Positions 21,173 to 31,033 of a DNA stretch of 64,000 nucleotides are shown here, piece by piece; positions within the stretch are counted from its first letter, which is position 1, and each line of letters starts with the position of its first letter. This stretch comes from Undaria pinnatifida (lineage: Eukaryota; Sar; Phaeophyceae; Laminariales; Alariaceae), in NCBI GenBank assembly GCA_012845835.1, contig JABAKD010000024.1:6412578-6476577 (forward strand), in the 5' to 3' direction. The notes below the pieces were generated by a model, which saw only the letters and a list, made by a program, of their open reading frames with translations, searched no databases and had not been told where the DNA came from. The translations under genes and the position numbers were made by a program.

Positions 21173-22329
21173 GAGTGTTTGCGAAAATACGTTTCTAAAA
21201 ATTTACTTGCCTTCCGCTAAAAAAAGTAAATTGCCTTCCCACCGAGTTTTTGGTGTGTTTGCGCTAGCGGTAAACAAAATCCTGCAGGCGACGCCTCCGA
21301 AATTTAGAAGGGAAACGGGGATGTGCGCGATTGTAATATACGTGCGAGTACAGCAGCAGCAGTGCGAGTTACTGCTCTATAGTACTATACGATACGAGTA
21401 CTCGTTGTACGTACTCCAGTCTCGAGCCTCTCGTTTCAGGTGCAGCAGTACCTGGAACACGGTACATGCAAGCACCCAACAGACTACAAATTAGAGGTAT
21501 GGCGGTCTGTCTCGCGCGTAAAAACACCTTGTGAGCAGGGACTACCTCATTACACGTGCTACAAGCAGAGCAACGCCTTCCTCATGCGACGGAAGGGAAG
21601 GCGAAGCGCAGTTTCCCCATGGAACGTGGACCTGTTATTGCGAAGCACCACCCTGCGAAGAATCTGCACGCAGCGGTTTAGGGCAGAGGAGTTTCCGCTC
21701 CTCTGCCCTAAACCAAAAGTCATGCCACGCTTCAGTCGCGGTGATGTTGGAGAAGCGCGGTGGCTGCTGTCGCACAGATGGACCGATACGAGTCCTATCT
21801 TGCCAGATGCGGCACACGATAGCCGCAATCAAGGCGCGTGGTGTCGCTCTCTGCGTTGAGGCTCCTCTCCGCGTGCGTGCGTTCGACTCCGCCAGCTGCG
21901 AGAAGTTCACCACAGCTTGCAGCAAGCGCTGAACCCTTGGTCACGGACGCAGAGGGCAGCAACAGACGGTTCATCACCGGCCTGCTGCATATCTCTGATG
22001 TTACGCCTGTGCGTCGTGCTCAGGGTACTACCCTCTCCATCCTCCGTGCGTTCGTTGCTTGTACTGCTGCTGTGCAAACAGCGGTGCTTGTCCTGTTTGT
22101 CCCGTGGTTGGGGCGCTATAGACCCTTGCAGAGGCGTTCTGCCTCGGACAAATGCTCGGTGTATTGTAGGCCAATGAAACAGAGAGACAAAATTTACCGT
22201 AACTTTTGATCAAAACCTACCTTCGACAAAGTACATTTTTGCCTTTTTTTCAAAAATTTACCGCAAATATTGCCTTCGGGACAACCTTTGAAAAAGTAAA
22301 TTTCTAAAAACGTACTTTCGCAAACACTC
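21173..22329 (+). mobile_element. 1157-bp TIR DNA element, unit 1 only
   Basis: Ends are inverted repeats of about 37 bp, GAGTGTTTGCGAAAATACG and, reverse-complemented, GAGTGTTTGCGAAAGTACG, both continuing toward TTTACTT. TA flanks both sides (21171-21172 and 22330-22331). Unit 2 (about 44597) and unit 0 (about 3015) lack it. Several overlapping ORFs of 100-185 codons exist but none shows a transposase motif that I can see, so it is probably non-autonomous. A perfect 17-bp hairpin lies inside. Confidence 0.85.
21675..21714. repeat. Perfect 17-bp stem hairpin inside the 1157-bp element
   Basis: GGTTTAGGGCAGAGGAG, a six-base loop TTTCCG, then its exact reverse complement. The stem contains TTTAGGG, the plant-type telomere word, but only once. 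It may be a nested mini-insertion or a structural signal. Confidence 0.85.
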
Positions 22330-22429
22330 TAGTAGTGCAACTATTTCCACCTGGAAATACACCGCGTGAATACGGAATAAGGCGGTAAATAGAGCATAAC
22401 CCATTTATCACAAGACAATACGAAAGGTG

Positions 22430-23860
22430 CCCCTGCTAAAAGCCGAGGTGATGGAGACCCTGCTGTACGGGTGTGACTTGGACGCTCGGCCAGGAGCACT
22501 TCGCTGAGCTCTCAATGGCACACCACAACCTCCTCCAGACGACCATTGGCTTCAAACGCCGACAACGCACCGACCACACCTCATGTCGTACGCCAAGGCT
22601 CTCAAGAAGGCACAAGTGTGGAAGGATTCAGACGACCATCCGAAAATGACTCTTCCTCTTTGCGGGGACCATACAGTGGGCATCCAATGAGCGGCTGGCT
22701 AATCGCGTGACGTCCGAGACGATGGCTGGTGGGGAAAACCCGGGACCAGGCCTACCGAAAAATAACTGGGCACACCGCCTAGCAGACGACATCAGGGTGT
22801 TCCAAGCCACCGAGAGGTCTACGGATAGCTCCCTTTTGCCGTTCGGAGTACAGACGGTGTGATAATAATAGCTGAGGGCGGGTAAGAAGAGTGGGCCCAC
22901 GCAGCAGTCGACGCTATGAGCAGCGACGAGGGGACACCGGGGGGGAGGGGGGGGGGCAGCCGTACTGATATAGCTGTCGACGAATGCAAGAACAGTATGC
23001 ATAATGGCATGTCGTGTGGCAGTACCGATTTGACTAATACGTGGAACGTGTGCTACTATATATAGCCGTGAACCCTACAGTACGGTAGATTTTTGCGTTG
23101 TTCGTTTTCGTTAATAAGCCCAATCAATGGGGGGAGCGCGAAAGCGGCAGCAATGGCGCGTGTAGGCTTGCTTGTTTGTTTTGTCCTTTTTGCCTTGTTT
23201 CTCTGTTTGTTCTCTTATAATGCCTCCCCGCCGGCTTTATGCCGGTGTTTTCTTCCTCTTCTTCGTGTTGGTTCGGACGTGCAAGACTGCTATCTGTTAT
23301 TCTTCAGCATGTATGTTTTTCCTGCAGCCATTCCGATCTTCTTGCATCACATTCTTCAAAACTCCTGTCGGCGTTCCCCCCCTCTTTTCGTGCTTTTTAT
23401 ATTATTATGTTGACTGATTGTACGATAGCCCTCCCCCAAAAACCAACGATTTTCTATAACGAACGTTTCACGGCTGCTCCACACGAGGAAGGGTGCCACG
23501 AGTTCTAAGAGCATCCTCAAATATTTTCTTGTTTGCGAAGGTCCATCGCACGATGACGTCGGGGTGGTGAGGGGCATTGCTCTTCAGTAAATACGGCCGG
23601 GAGCTGGTTTCCGGCGATTTCATTGAAGAAAAGTTGGGGGCTACCGTCGAACGACTCTGTTTCTTATCTTTACGGTCTGGCTTGTCAGTTGCTTTGCTGT
23701 GTTCTCGTACCCGGTACGATAGCATTTCACTTGTTTTATCTTGATTAATCATGAATTGCTAAACGTGTTTTTTTTGTTTTTTCTGTCTCAGTCTGTGACC
23801 ACAGAAGAACGTGTATATATCCAGAGGATGAATAGTCAGCACGGACACTGGGTGTACTGA
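22430..23860 (+). mobile_element. LINE 3' end remnant, unit 1
   Basis: Homologue of 3110-4350. AKVMETLLYGC-like codons are at about 22441-22475, then RTDHTSCRT and AKALKKAQV near 22560-22615, AGGENPGPGLPKNNWA near 22728-22772 and an FGV end near 22845. Frames are broken. The WYRGVV-RFMTRWH part seen in unit 0 is mostly lost here. A pyrimidine-rich tail (23160-23400) is split by a MITE at 23423, resumes at 23650 and ends near GTCAGCACGGACACTGGGTG (about 23835). Confidence 0.7.
23423..23646 (+). mobile_element. ~220-bp MITE within the LINE tail, unit 1 copy c
   Basis: Left end CGATAGCCCTCCCCC after TA, right end GGGGGCTACCG. The LINE tail flanking it continues uninterrupted in unit 0 (about 4130-4160), which is the empty site. 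Shares GAACGTTTCACGGCTGCTC with the other copies. Confidence 0.75.
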
Positions 23861-23889
23861 TGTGTGTGTTTTACATTAATTAAACAGTC

Positions 23890-24250
23890 ATCCTACCCAA
23901 CGACATCATCACGCCCAGAGTCCGTGCTGATTCCTCATCCTAGAAAAATACAAATTATGTGGTCACGGACTGTGACACAGAGTAAGCCAAACAGTCGCAA
24001 TTCATCAAGGTAAAGCGAGTGAAGTGCTAGCGTACCGGGTACGAGAACATAATAAAACAAGCCAGGCCATGAAAAAAGAGAAACAAGAAGACAGGAAAAA
24101 AAACTAGTGACAGGTGTTCTGAAGAATGTGATGCAAGAAAAAGAGCGGAAATAATGGGAAAGGCTGCAAGCGGAACACCATACGTGCTGAAGAGGAACAG
24201 CAGATACCTGTTGCACGGACAAACAACACGGAGAAGATAACTAAACTGTT
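23890..24250 (-). mobile_element. Second LINE-type tail in opposite orientation, unit 1
   Basis: The reverse complement of this stretch matches the preceding tail: TCAGCACGGACTCTGGG, CTCGTACCCGGTACG, CATCACATTCTTCAGAAC and a TCTTCAGCACGTATG stretch. The two tails therefore face each other end to end around about 23865-23890. In unit 2 the arm is longer (46170-46760); unit 1 lacks about 330 bp of it. Confidence 0.75.
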
Positions 24251-25540
24251 GTTTAATGGAGTAGTACTCCGAGTGGGGGATGCGTGGTGGGTCGGTGTTG
24301 GTAAGCGTGCTCCTCATGGGTTTCGGGGTCTTTGGTTGGTCTCTCCTCATGCCTCGCTGAATAGACTCAAAACCTTTTATGCATTAGTTCCCTGCATAGA
24401 ATACTAAAAGACAGACATAACATGGCTGCAGGGTAGCGCAGGGTAGCACAGGGTAGAGCAGGGTAGTGAGATGAGGGGCGTCATGCTTGTCCCATCATCG
24501 TCACCTACATTACCGCCCATCTATGATGTTCTTGACGTGAATGTGACATGTAATATCACGTGGTTTTGCCTCAACCATGACATGTGTCATGCTTTCACAT
24601 CGAATCTATAACCTATCCTTCTACGGAGGGCACTCCATTACATTTGGCCACCCTGAATAGTCGTAGATGCAGATCACCTAGCAATCAAAGGATGTCGTCA
24701 AAACATTCAGAATTGGAAAGGGGATCGAAGATGCGGCTATTCGAAATAAAAAAAACAAATGAGGCTACAGATTCCCCCACACCTATAATATTGAGGAATA
24801 GACTACATGCCTCATTGCAAGATATGCAACCCTATGATGGAGCTCACAACCGTGAGAGCTCGAGAAGGGGTAGGTACCTACGGTATACCAGTAGCAATCG
24901 GCCTACGAAAACACGAAGGGCGCGGCCACTGAGCGCAAGGATGCGAAGGGAGCCAAAGAGGAAGGTATAGACAGACGCGGAATCAATGCCAAAAGGGAAG
25001 AAGGGAACACGTGTCACGCTGTGAAGGCCAGACAATTTTATGGCCAGCACACGTGGTGTGCTTGTGTTCTTCGCACGAAACTGATATTTATATTTTCGTA
25101 TCGATGTTGTGCTTTCATTAATACCGTACGACGAGATTGTAGTTTGGCTGTGGGCAAAAATGGTTGATGACTCACGTGTTCTATGACAGAAGATTATATT
25201 ACCCATGTAGCAAGGATGCGTATTTCCTCACTTCGAACCCAAAAATATCCGGGAAACGGTTTTTTTCAGCTTTTAATTTTCCTGAACTAATCCCTTGTTT
25301 TCTCTCATTCCAGGAAAAAAGGCGTCATTTTGGGGGGGACAATAATTATCATCTGCTGGTGGTCCATGAACCACGCTCGAATACACAATTCATCCAGGCC
25401 TCTTGACAGCCATTTTCAGTCATTTACACTCTTCACAGTGGCGTTAGGTAGAAAGAACGGTATCATGTGAAGACAACAACGACAGCAGTACGAAGTAGTG
25501 GCAGGGCAGAATACGAGGGCCTGATTGAATTTATCGGTTT
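24250..25540. other. Array stretch with short repeats, no gene assigned, unit 1
   Basis: Contains a 10-bp tandem, GCAGGGTAGC type, four times at 24429-24468. The plus-strand segment 24830-25030 (CCTATGATGGAGCTCACAAC onward) is preserved in unit 2 (49213-49410) but its frames end differently, so it is left unassigned. 25040-25200 matches unit 0 4380-4520. At about 24795 unit 2 carries a G-rich insertion. Confidence 0.45.
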
Positions 25541-25545
25541 TATTA

Positions 25546-26254
25546 TTAATATTCGTAGTTGATGTTGCACTTGTTCATGCCCTCGATGGTTGTGTCCTGC
25601 AGTCGTCCATCGAATAGTATTGGAAAACCACTGCTTCTCTTTAGTGCTGGCTGTGATCTCTGATGTACAAATATACTCATTATTATGTTGCGAGGGAAAT
25701 CAGCAATAAATACGAAGTACAAAGCAGGACGCGAGCGGCCACAGCAGTGCGCTGCTGCGCAGTAGTAGTAGGCTTGTAGCGCTTGCGACCGTATCCGCGA
25801 CTGTAAACCTAAACAAACATGGACGCCTCAACGAAATGCCAGCGCCCCAGCTGCATCTCCGCCGAGTTCACGCGTTCCATTTGAATATGACACCTCGCAT
25901 AATTATATACTATTTTTCATTGTATTTCGTTATGACTTCGTTCGCCATGACTCCTCTCGGTCACATGGTTGGGCGTGAAGGCAACCAGTATATCACTAAT
26001 CAAAGAATGCGGGCAGTGTTTCAAGTAAGTAGTGATCGGTACTGTTTCAGTTCAAACAGAGACATTTGTTGCACGAAATGCTTGCGCGCTCTACACTTAC
26101 CTGGGGTACCCGCTGTGCTCATACCGCACATCACAAAGTATAACACTATAGGAGTATATGTGTGGTCTTCGCAGCAGAACATCATATAGTCTACTTGTGT
26201 ACACAACATAATGGACAGCGCTACATTCCGAAATAGTCCCATCTTAAAAACCAA
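25546..26254 (-). pseudogene. Spliced membrane-protein gene fragment, unit 1
   Basis: Two candidate exons are visible. The upstream one runs from about 26254 (MVFKMGLFRNVALSIMLCTQ) to 26101 and ends at a textbook donor, CCCAG then GTAAGTGTAG. The terminal one starts at 25800 after the acceptor GTTTACAG and runs to a stop at 25546. Relative to unit 2 the terminal exon has one extra base, which shifts the frame (the homologue at 49938-50191 is open). Unit 2 in turn lacks the upstream exon's donor region. The unit 1 copy is thus probably dead. No family recognised. Confidence 0.4.
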
Positions 26255-26419
26255 ACATCGAAGCCAACATCATCATCGGAGTCTAACAGCGTTGTTAGGC
26301 TTTGACCCAACAAGAAGATAATGAAATCGGGAATTTCTGCGAGTTAGGCAATCCTCGTATAATTTACACAGAAAGAGGCCATTATTCTCTGCGATTTCAC
26401 CTCAAACTCGCATACATAG

Positions 26420-26660
26420 GTCACTAAAACCTATGCAAAGCAAATGCGAGAAAACGCGAAAAAAAATACCGTTTTAAGCAAGGGTGTACAAAAAAACAAA
26501 TTCCGACACCACAGCCCCAAAAGTTTATTTTGAATCTCTCAGGGGGGGGGAGTACGAGACCCCCACCCCTCCCCCCAACGCCCCCCAATTTCTTATATAA
26601 AATATCCACTTCACTCAAGCTCCTATATAAAACAACCCTGCACTGAATGCTATACACTTA
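26420..26660. other. Short non-coding stretch before the exon cluster, unit 1
   Basis: Includes a C-rich run (about 26560-26587) and a repeated CTCCTATATAAAA motif (TATA-like, about 26622-26634) about 40 bases before the next coding-like block. The same arrangement occurs in unit 2 (about 50850-50863), so it may be the core promoter of the plus-strand exon cluster. Unit 1 also has a similar TATATAAAATATCC at about 26595. Confidence 0.35.
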
Positions 26661-26689
26661 ATTAAGGGAGCACAGTTCAGGGGTGGGGT

Positions 26690-27452
26690 TACTGCAATCC
26701 ACGTAGCCCCTGAGGTCGACGTGGTCACGAACTGCGACGCCCTGCGTGCCACAGAAGAGACACAAGAAGAGAGAGAGAGTGGTCACGGTGATCACTGTCT
26801 CCGTGGCGGGCGACGGTTCAGGACAGGACGAGGGCAAGGCCAAGACGTGGGTTGTAGAACTTAATGTACCGGGAAACATTCCACCTGTCCTCTCGTGCCC
26901 AAGTGGGACTCACAAAAAAAGTGTCATTACTTTAGGCCTGAAAGCAGCGTCGAAGAGCACGTCATCTACATACATCATAAGAGGCTGAAGGCCACGATCA
27001 TAGCCTTATGTAGGGCCTTTTACTAGGCAAACAGTATGTTGCTGCACCAACGCACCCCTGAAGCGCCTATTTTGCAACCCTGTCGAGTGAGTGTGGAAGT
27101 ACTCCATGTCCGACCACGTGGAAGGGAGGCATGCCACATCGTTGGCTCTTCTTAGCGAAACAGATCCCAAGACTGTGAGATTCGAAGACATCTTTGACCT
27201 ACGAAAGCGAAGCAGAAAAGACGGCGGCGGCGAAAAAGCTGCGAAAGAAAGGGCAAGGGTAAGGCTGCCAGAGCCCCCATAGTACGCCGGCAAGTCTCAC
27301 AGCAGAAGGGTAAGGCTGTCAGCGGCCCCGTAGCACATAGTAGTAAGGTCTCACAGCAGAAGGGAGGGTCAGATGAGTCAGACGGGTCACACTCCGACGA
27401 GTCACTCAGACGATCGCCCAAGATTGTCGTAGATTTGTCGCAGAAGCATTGA
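26690..27452 (+). pseudogene. Plus-strand exon cluster of an unrecognised gene, unit 1
   Basis: Coding-like pieces in order are EVDVVTNCDALRATEETQEE (about 26715), CHYFRPESSVEEHVIYIHHK then RLKATIIALCRAFY (about 26925-27025), MLLHQRTPEAPILQPCR ending at a GTGAGT donor (27087), then ETDPKTVRFEDIFDLRKRSR (from about 27160). The last piece, about 80 codons without an ATG, reads KGKAVSGPVAHSSKVSQQKG and ends in an acidic SDESDGSHSDESLRR stretch with stop at 27452. Unit 2 preserves most pieces and adds about 115 bp. A stop in the second piece makes the unit 1 copy doubtful. Confidence 0.35.
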
Positions 27453-27972
27453 GAAGCAAGCAACAAGCAAGCGCTTGGAAAGCAAGATATTTGTTTTTGG
27501 TTCTGAGGCAACTTGGGGGGCAGTTGTCTCCAAGCATCATACATCCACAGGCATCGCCAGCCCATGATAGATTATTGCTCTTATCTATCTCAACCTATCT
27601 AATGGTATGTATTTCCCAACCTATGTATTGGTATGTACAACGTCCACGTGTAGTATGAGTAAACCCAAGCACGCAAGCACAGCACAGCGTTATAATTGAG
27701 ACAAAATTGAGAGATGAATAAAAGCCAAGATATGCCCAGGCGACAAGAAATCAAGCTTTTTCTTCGGCCCTCGGGGTAGTGTGCGTGCTTACTGGGTCAA
27801 AGAACAAACAGACAGCGCTTTATTAATTCAATAAGGGGGGTTCCATTCTATATGGAGGCGTTATTTGCCCGGGGAGAGCGGACGCGAGGAATTTCTTCTG
27901 AAAAGTATCATCACCCCAAGCACTATTAATTTCAGGTAATTGCCGCTTCCGGGAAACACGCATCCTTGCTAT
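27453..27972. other. Array stretch with no gene, unit 1
   Basis: Matches 51810-52400 in unit 2. It is AT-moderate and contains a TATTGGTATGT-type duplicated phrase near 27600-27640. No gene seen. Confidence 0.5.
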
Positions 27973-29297
27973 TTTATAAAAAATGAAAATACCCTCGAGC
28001 TGTGAGATCGAAAATTTTGTCGAAACTCTTCTTTGCAAGCTGTGTGTGACACTCCGATCGCGCATATTACGGGTTGTGTGTCCTCATTAAGGATATAGGT
28101 CGGCGACTCCCCTTGCAACTACAGTGTAGCTTTTACCAGGGTCAGCAGGGTGGTGTTAGTCAGTCTGTGCGCGGAAACTATAAAACCCGTTTCTCAGGGG
28201 GACAAAATCTGACAGCTGTGGAAGGAAATGCATCCGTATATCAATTGAATCATGTAAGTCGAATAACCGGTGAGGGGAGGGCGGAGGTTTGAAGGACGTG
28301 GGGGGCTGGTTTTGATCAAAAGGGAGCGGGGGGGAAGGGTGGGGAGGGGAGGAGGACGGGCGGGGCAGCTCAATTTGTACGTGGAAACTATAGACCCTTC
28401 AAGAGGAAACATCTGACGGTTTTTGAAAAAAAAGCACCAGTTCACCATTGGGGAGGGGGGGGGGGGGGGGGGGGGCAGCTCAATCTGTGCGTGGAAACAA
28501 TACATTCTTTTAATGGGATAAAGTGACGGTTTTGGAAATAATGCACCAGTATATCATGTATATCCTGCAAGTCGCACAACCAGTGAGTAGAGGGCGGAGT
28601 GTTCGAGGGGGTGGGGGTGGGGTGGGGTGGGGGGGTGGGAAGGTGGGGGGTGGGGGATGAGGGGGGGGGGAGGGGAGGGCTTTAGGTGGCATAGATGTAG
28701 GAGTTCGCTATACGCGTGGTGCGCTAGGTCTAGGCGATCGTGCGGGTGGTGGGGAAGGAGGGGGCGTTGGAGGGGGGGGGTTGGGAGGGGGGGGGGTTGG
28801 GAGGGGGGGGGGTTGGGGGGGGGGGGTGGTTGGGGGGGGGAATGAAAACTACGTCATGGATGGTTAGAAAGATAATGACGTGATATCAACTGCGTAGAGA
28901 TGTTTATTACTCTGGCCGATTTCGATTGTAAGGGGGGCGTTTGAACAAACTGGGCGGAAAAAAAAAAAACGGAACGGGGGGGGGGGGGAGGAGGGCGGAA
29001 ATGAGTTGGAGCTACGGCATGGATGGCTAGGAAGATAATGAGATGATATCAGCTGGCTGCTAGTGTTTACTAATCTGGTAGATTTTGATTTTAGGTAGGG
29101 CGTTTGAACACGAGGGATCGGGGGCTGGGGGCGGGGGGGGCGGGCGGGACATTTCAATATGTGCGCGGAAACTATAAATCCTTGAAGGGGGGTTGTAGCA
29201 AGAAGTCATCCCTTTAAATCATCTGCCTGGTAATGTTTTCACTATTCTCGTAGAAGGTTTGATGTTAGATGCAGTATGCAACCCAGTTTTTAGGTGT
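27973..29297 (+). mobile_element. G-rich mobile repeat truncated at the unit junction, unit 1
   Basis: Begins TATAAAAAATGAAAATAC and contains the GTGCGYGGAAACTATA motif at 28169, 28376, 28487 (variant) and 29160, G runs exceeding 20 bases (about 28453-28475) and the GTGTTTATTACTCTGG module. The copy stops at 29297 (…cccagtttttaggtgta), where other copies continue gtaaataacgtgtt. It is most similar by eye to the copy at 47385. Confidence 0.75.
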
Positions 29298-29304
29298 AAC
29301 TGTG
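29293..29304. other. Head-to-tail junction between unit 1 and unit 2
   Basis: Left of the junction is G-rich element sequence (aggtgta). Right of it is the unit start (actgtgcggattg). The parental strings are ...aggtgtagtaaat... and ...tttggtaactttgcgg..., which share GTA at the switch. A few bases of microhomology fit a template-switch or end-joining origin of the tandem duplication. Confidence 0.7.
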
Positions 29305-29593
29305 CGGATTGTTTGATGTTGAAGGAATGTAGTTGTGGGACTGTCGTGCTACTGCAGTACCTTGGTAGTAAAATCATGCCAACCTTACTTTATTGAACTG
29401 GTGGCCGTCTTACAAGGAAGGTTGACTGCCAAATTACCGGGTTCATGTTGGAGTTGGGGATTTGGACTTTGGGTTTAGGATTTCGAACTTAGGATTTTAT
29501 CCTTCGGACTATAGATACTTGTTTAAGGAATCAGAATCTTAGCTCTTAGATCTTAGGTTTTGGGCGATTGGTCCTGGATACTGTCCCTGGATC

Positions 29594-29992
29594 GTGACGT
29601 TTGGGTTTTGGAGTCACGTTCGGAGACAATTGTATTGGGATCTTCATTTCTGTCACAGCAGTAGTGCTAGGACGATACTGATCGACTGTACTTTTTCGTC
29701 AACTCGTTTTACCTTGACGAAACTAAAATTATATGGGGCCATGCCGTATCAGTTACACAGAAGGGAGGCTGTTGCTTGTATTATTGGATGCGATACGGAT
29801 ATGACGATAGCTAAGCATGGTCGTAGAGAGATTCCAATTACAGGCGTCCCCGCTGGCTCAACAGTGAACCTCGTAACTATTGATATCGATGTCATAGGTT
29901 TAAACCCCGCAAGGAGCTCTTTCTGTTTACTTGCCATGGAGAAAGTGCTAGAAAGCGAGTTGACGAAGTTCAATGCACATCGGCGAGCATAA
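29594..29992 (+). CDS. Unrecognised coding-like ORF, unit 2 copy (132 aa)
   Basis: Homologue of 6273-6698, sharing FWSHVRRQLYWDL, AMEKV and the ending ELTKFNAHRRA. Compared with unit 1 it has many amino-acid changes and a different start, because the first in-frame ATG lies further in. The opposite strand is again partly open. No family recognised and no splice borders chosen. Confidence 0.3.
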   Translation: MTFGFWSHVRRQLYWDLHFCHSSSARTILIDCTFSSTRFTLTKLKLYGAMPYQLHRREAVACIIGCDTDMTIAKHGRREIPITGVPAGSTVNLVTIDIDVIGLNPARSSFCLLAMEKVLESELTKFNAHRRA

Positions 29993-30029
29993 AAAGCTGA
30001 AAATCGGGAATGCTGAACCCGACGCACAA

Positions 30030-30783
30030 TAAAATGAAGACACCTGTGACCACGGATTGTGTAGAGGATCGCTGAGGGTAGCTCAGTTGAGCTGGAGAGT
30101 AAACGTAAAATATACGTGGGCTACATGGTAGCTAGGTATCGGGATGGAGGATTAGTTCTGGCCTATATAACCGTGCATTTTCCACCGAGTTAACTTCTCG
30201 CTGTACCTCGGGAAGGAGCAAAAATATGTACGTGACGCATTCATGTACCTGTTGATCATCCGCCACCCCACTTATGTCCGTGTAATTGACAAACCCTGCA
30301 CGCTTCAGAGGGCAAGGAACAGATAAGGGTTTGAACAGATCATTCACGGAACGTAGAAGCCTCGAACCCCGGTGCTTTCTTTCAGCTCACGTCTGAAGCT
30401 TCTAGATACACTGCTGGCACCACATTTGATCGAGTGCACCACGAGTTTCATCACGCGCTGTGCGATCTATTGCAATTGTACCGCCACCGTCACTAACAAT
30501 ACCATCCGGTTGTATATTGATATTCAAAACCGGATGCCGTAGGCGATACCGAGATACGGGTGGTGTTTTCCCGTGCACCGAACAGCCTTCCGAGGCTGAA
30601 AAAACGTGTAGCTCCAAAGACTCCCTGCCTGCAGTCCTACACGTGAAAGACACATTACCGACCCTCCGTTCAACAAGCTCACAATGATTGATATCAATAT
30701 AACGCAAGTAGTGGAAGTTTGATGTTCAGGTTCGTGCGCGTGATAACAGGGGGACATCACCTCCAAAATCCACGATGAAGCAA
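30030..30783. other. Collinear array block with no assignable gene, unit 2
   Basis: Matches 6840-7752 of unit 1 less about 115 bp. Short ORFs on the two strands differ from those in unit 1. No gene assigned. Confidence 0.5.
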
Positions 30784-31033
30784 GAGTCATCCCACGGTAT
30801 GAGTTGCACTTTCTGTGCCAAAAAGTCCTTGAGCGATTAAGTTCCTCGTGTGAGGAACTGCCGGTCAATGATGAAGCATTTTCACAAGTACATTATATTT
30901 TGGACTAGAGCATAGGAGCTTGATCGGATTTTGCGAACGAATGCCTTCGAAGTAATTTATCGGGTGAGATATTGAGTTCCTCAAGTGAGGAGCTCAGGGA
31001 CTTTTAGGTGCGACCCCTACCGTGGGATGACTC
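30784..31033 (+). mobile_element. 250-bp TIR element with 4-bp target duplication, unit 2 only
   Basis: Perfect 16-bp terminal inverted repeats, GAGTCATCCCACGGTA, with weaker complementarity continuing inward (AAAAGTCC-TGAGC on both sides). Flanks are GCAA (30780-30783) and GCAA (31034-31037). Unit 1 has a single GCAA at 7749-7752, the uninterrupted site. Inside are two small hairpins, GTTCCTCGTGTGAGGAAC near 30841 and GAGTTCCTCAAGTGAGGAGCTC near 30976. No ORF. Confidence 0.9.

Larger units (their letters stand above)
6006..29297 (+). repeat. Unit 1 of the ~23-kb segmental tandem array
   Basis: Starts where sequence common with unit 2 begins (ttgcggattgtttgatgttg at 6010 and tgcggattgtttgatgttg near 29300) and ends at the head-to-tail junction at 29297. 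Collinear landmarks give offsets to unit 2 of about 23.28 kb near 9 kb, 22.67 kb at 12-18 kb, 22.28 kb at 22-24 kb and 24.36 kb at 25-27 kb. The offset steps correspond to the insertions and deletions annotated separately. Confidence 0.9.

Noticed and set aside
28194-28850. Proline- or glycine-rich ORFs over the G tracts (also near 19.1, 42.5, 48.0 and 48.7 kb)
   Set aside because: Homopolymer runs of G or C force Gly and Pro codons. The frames are not kept between copies.
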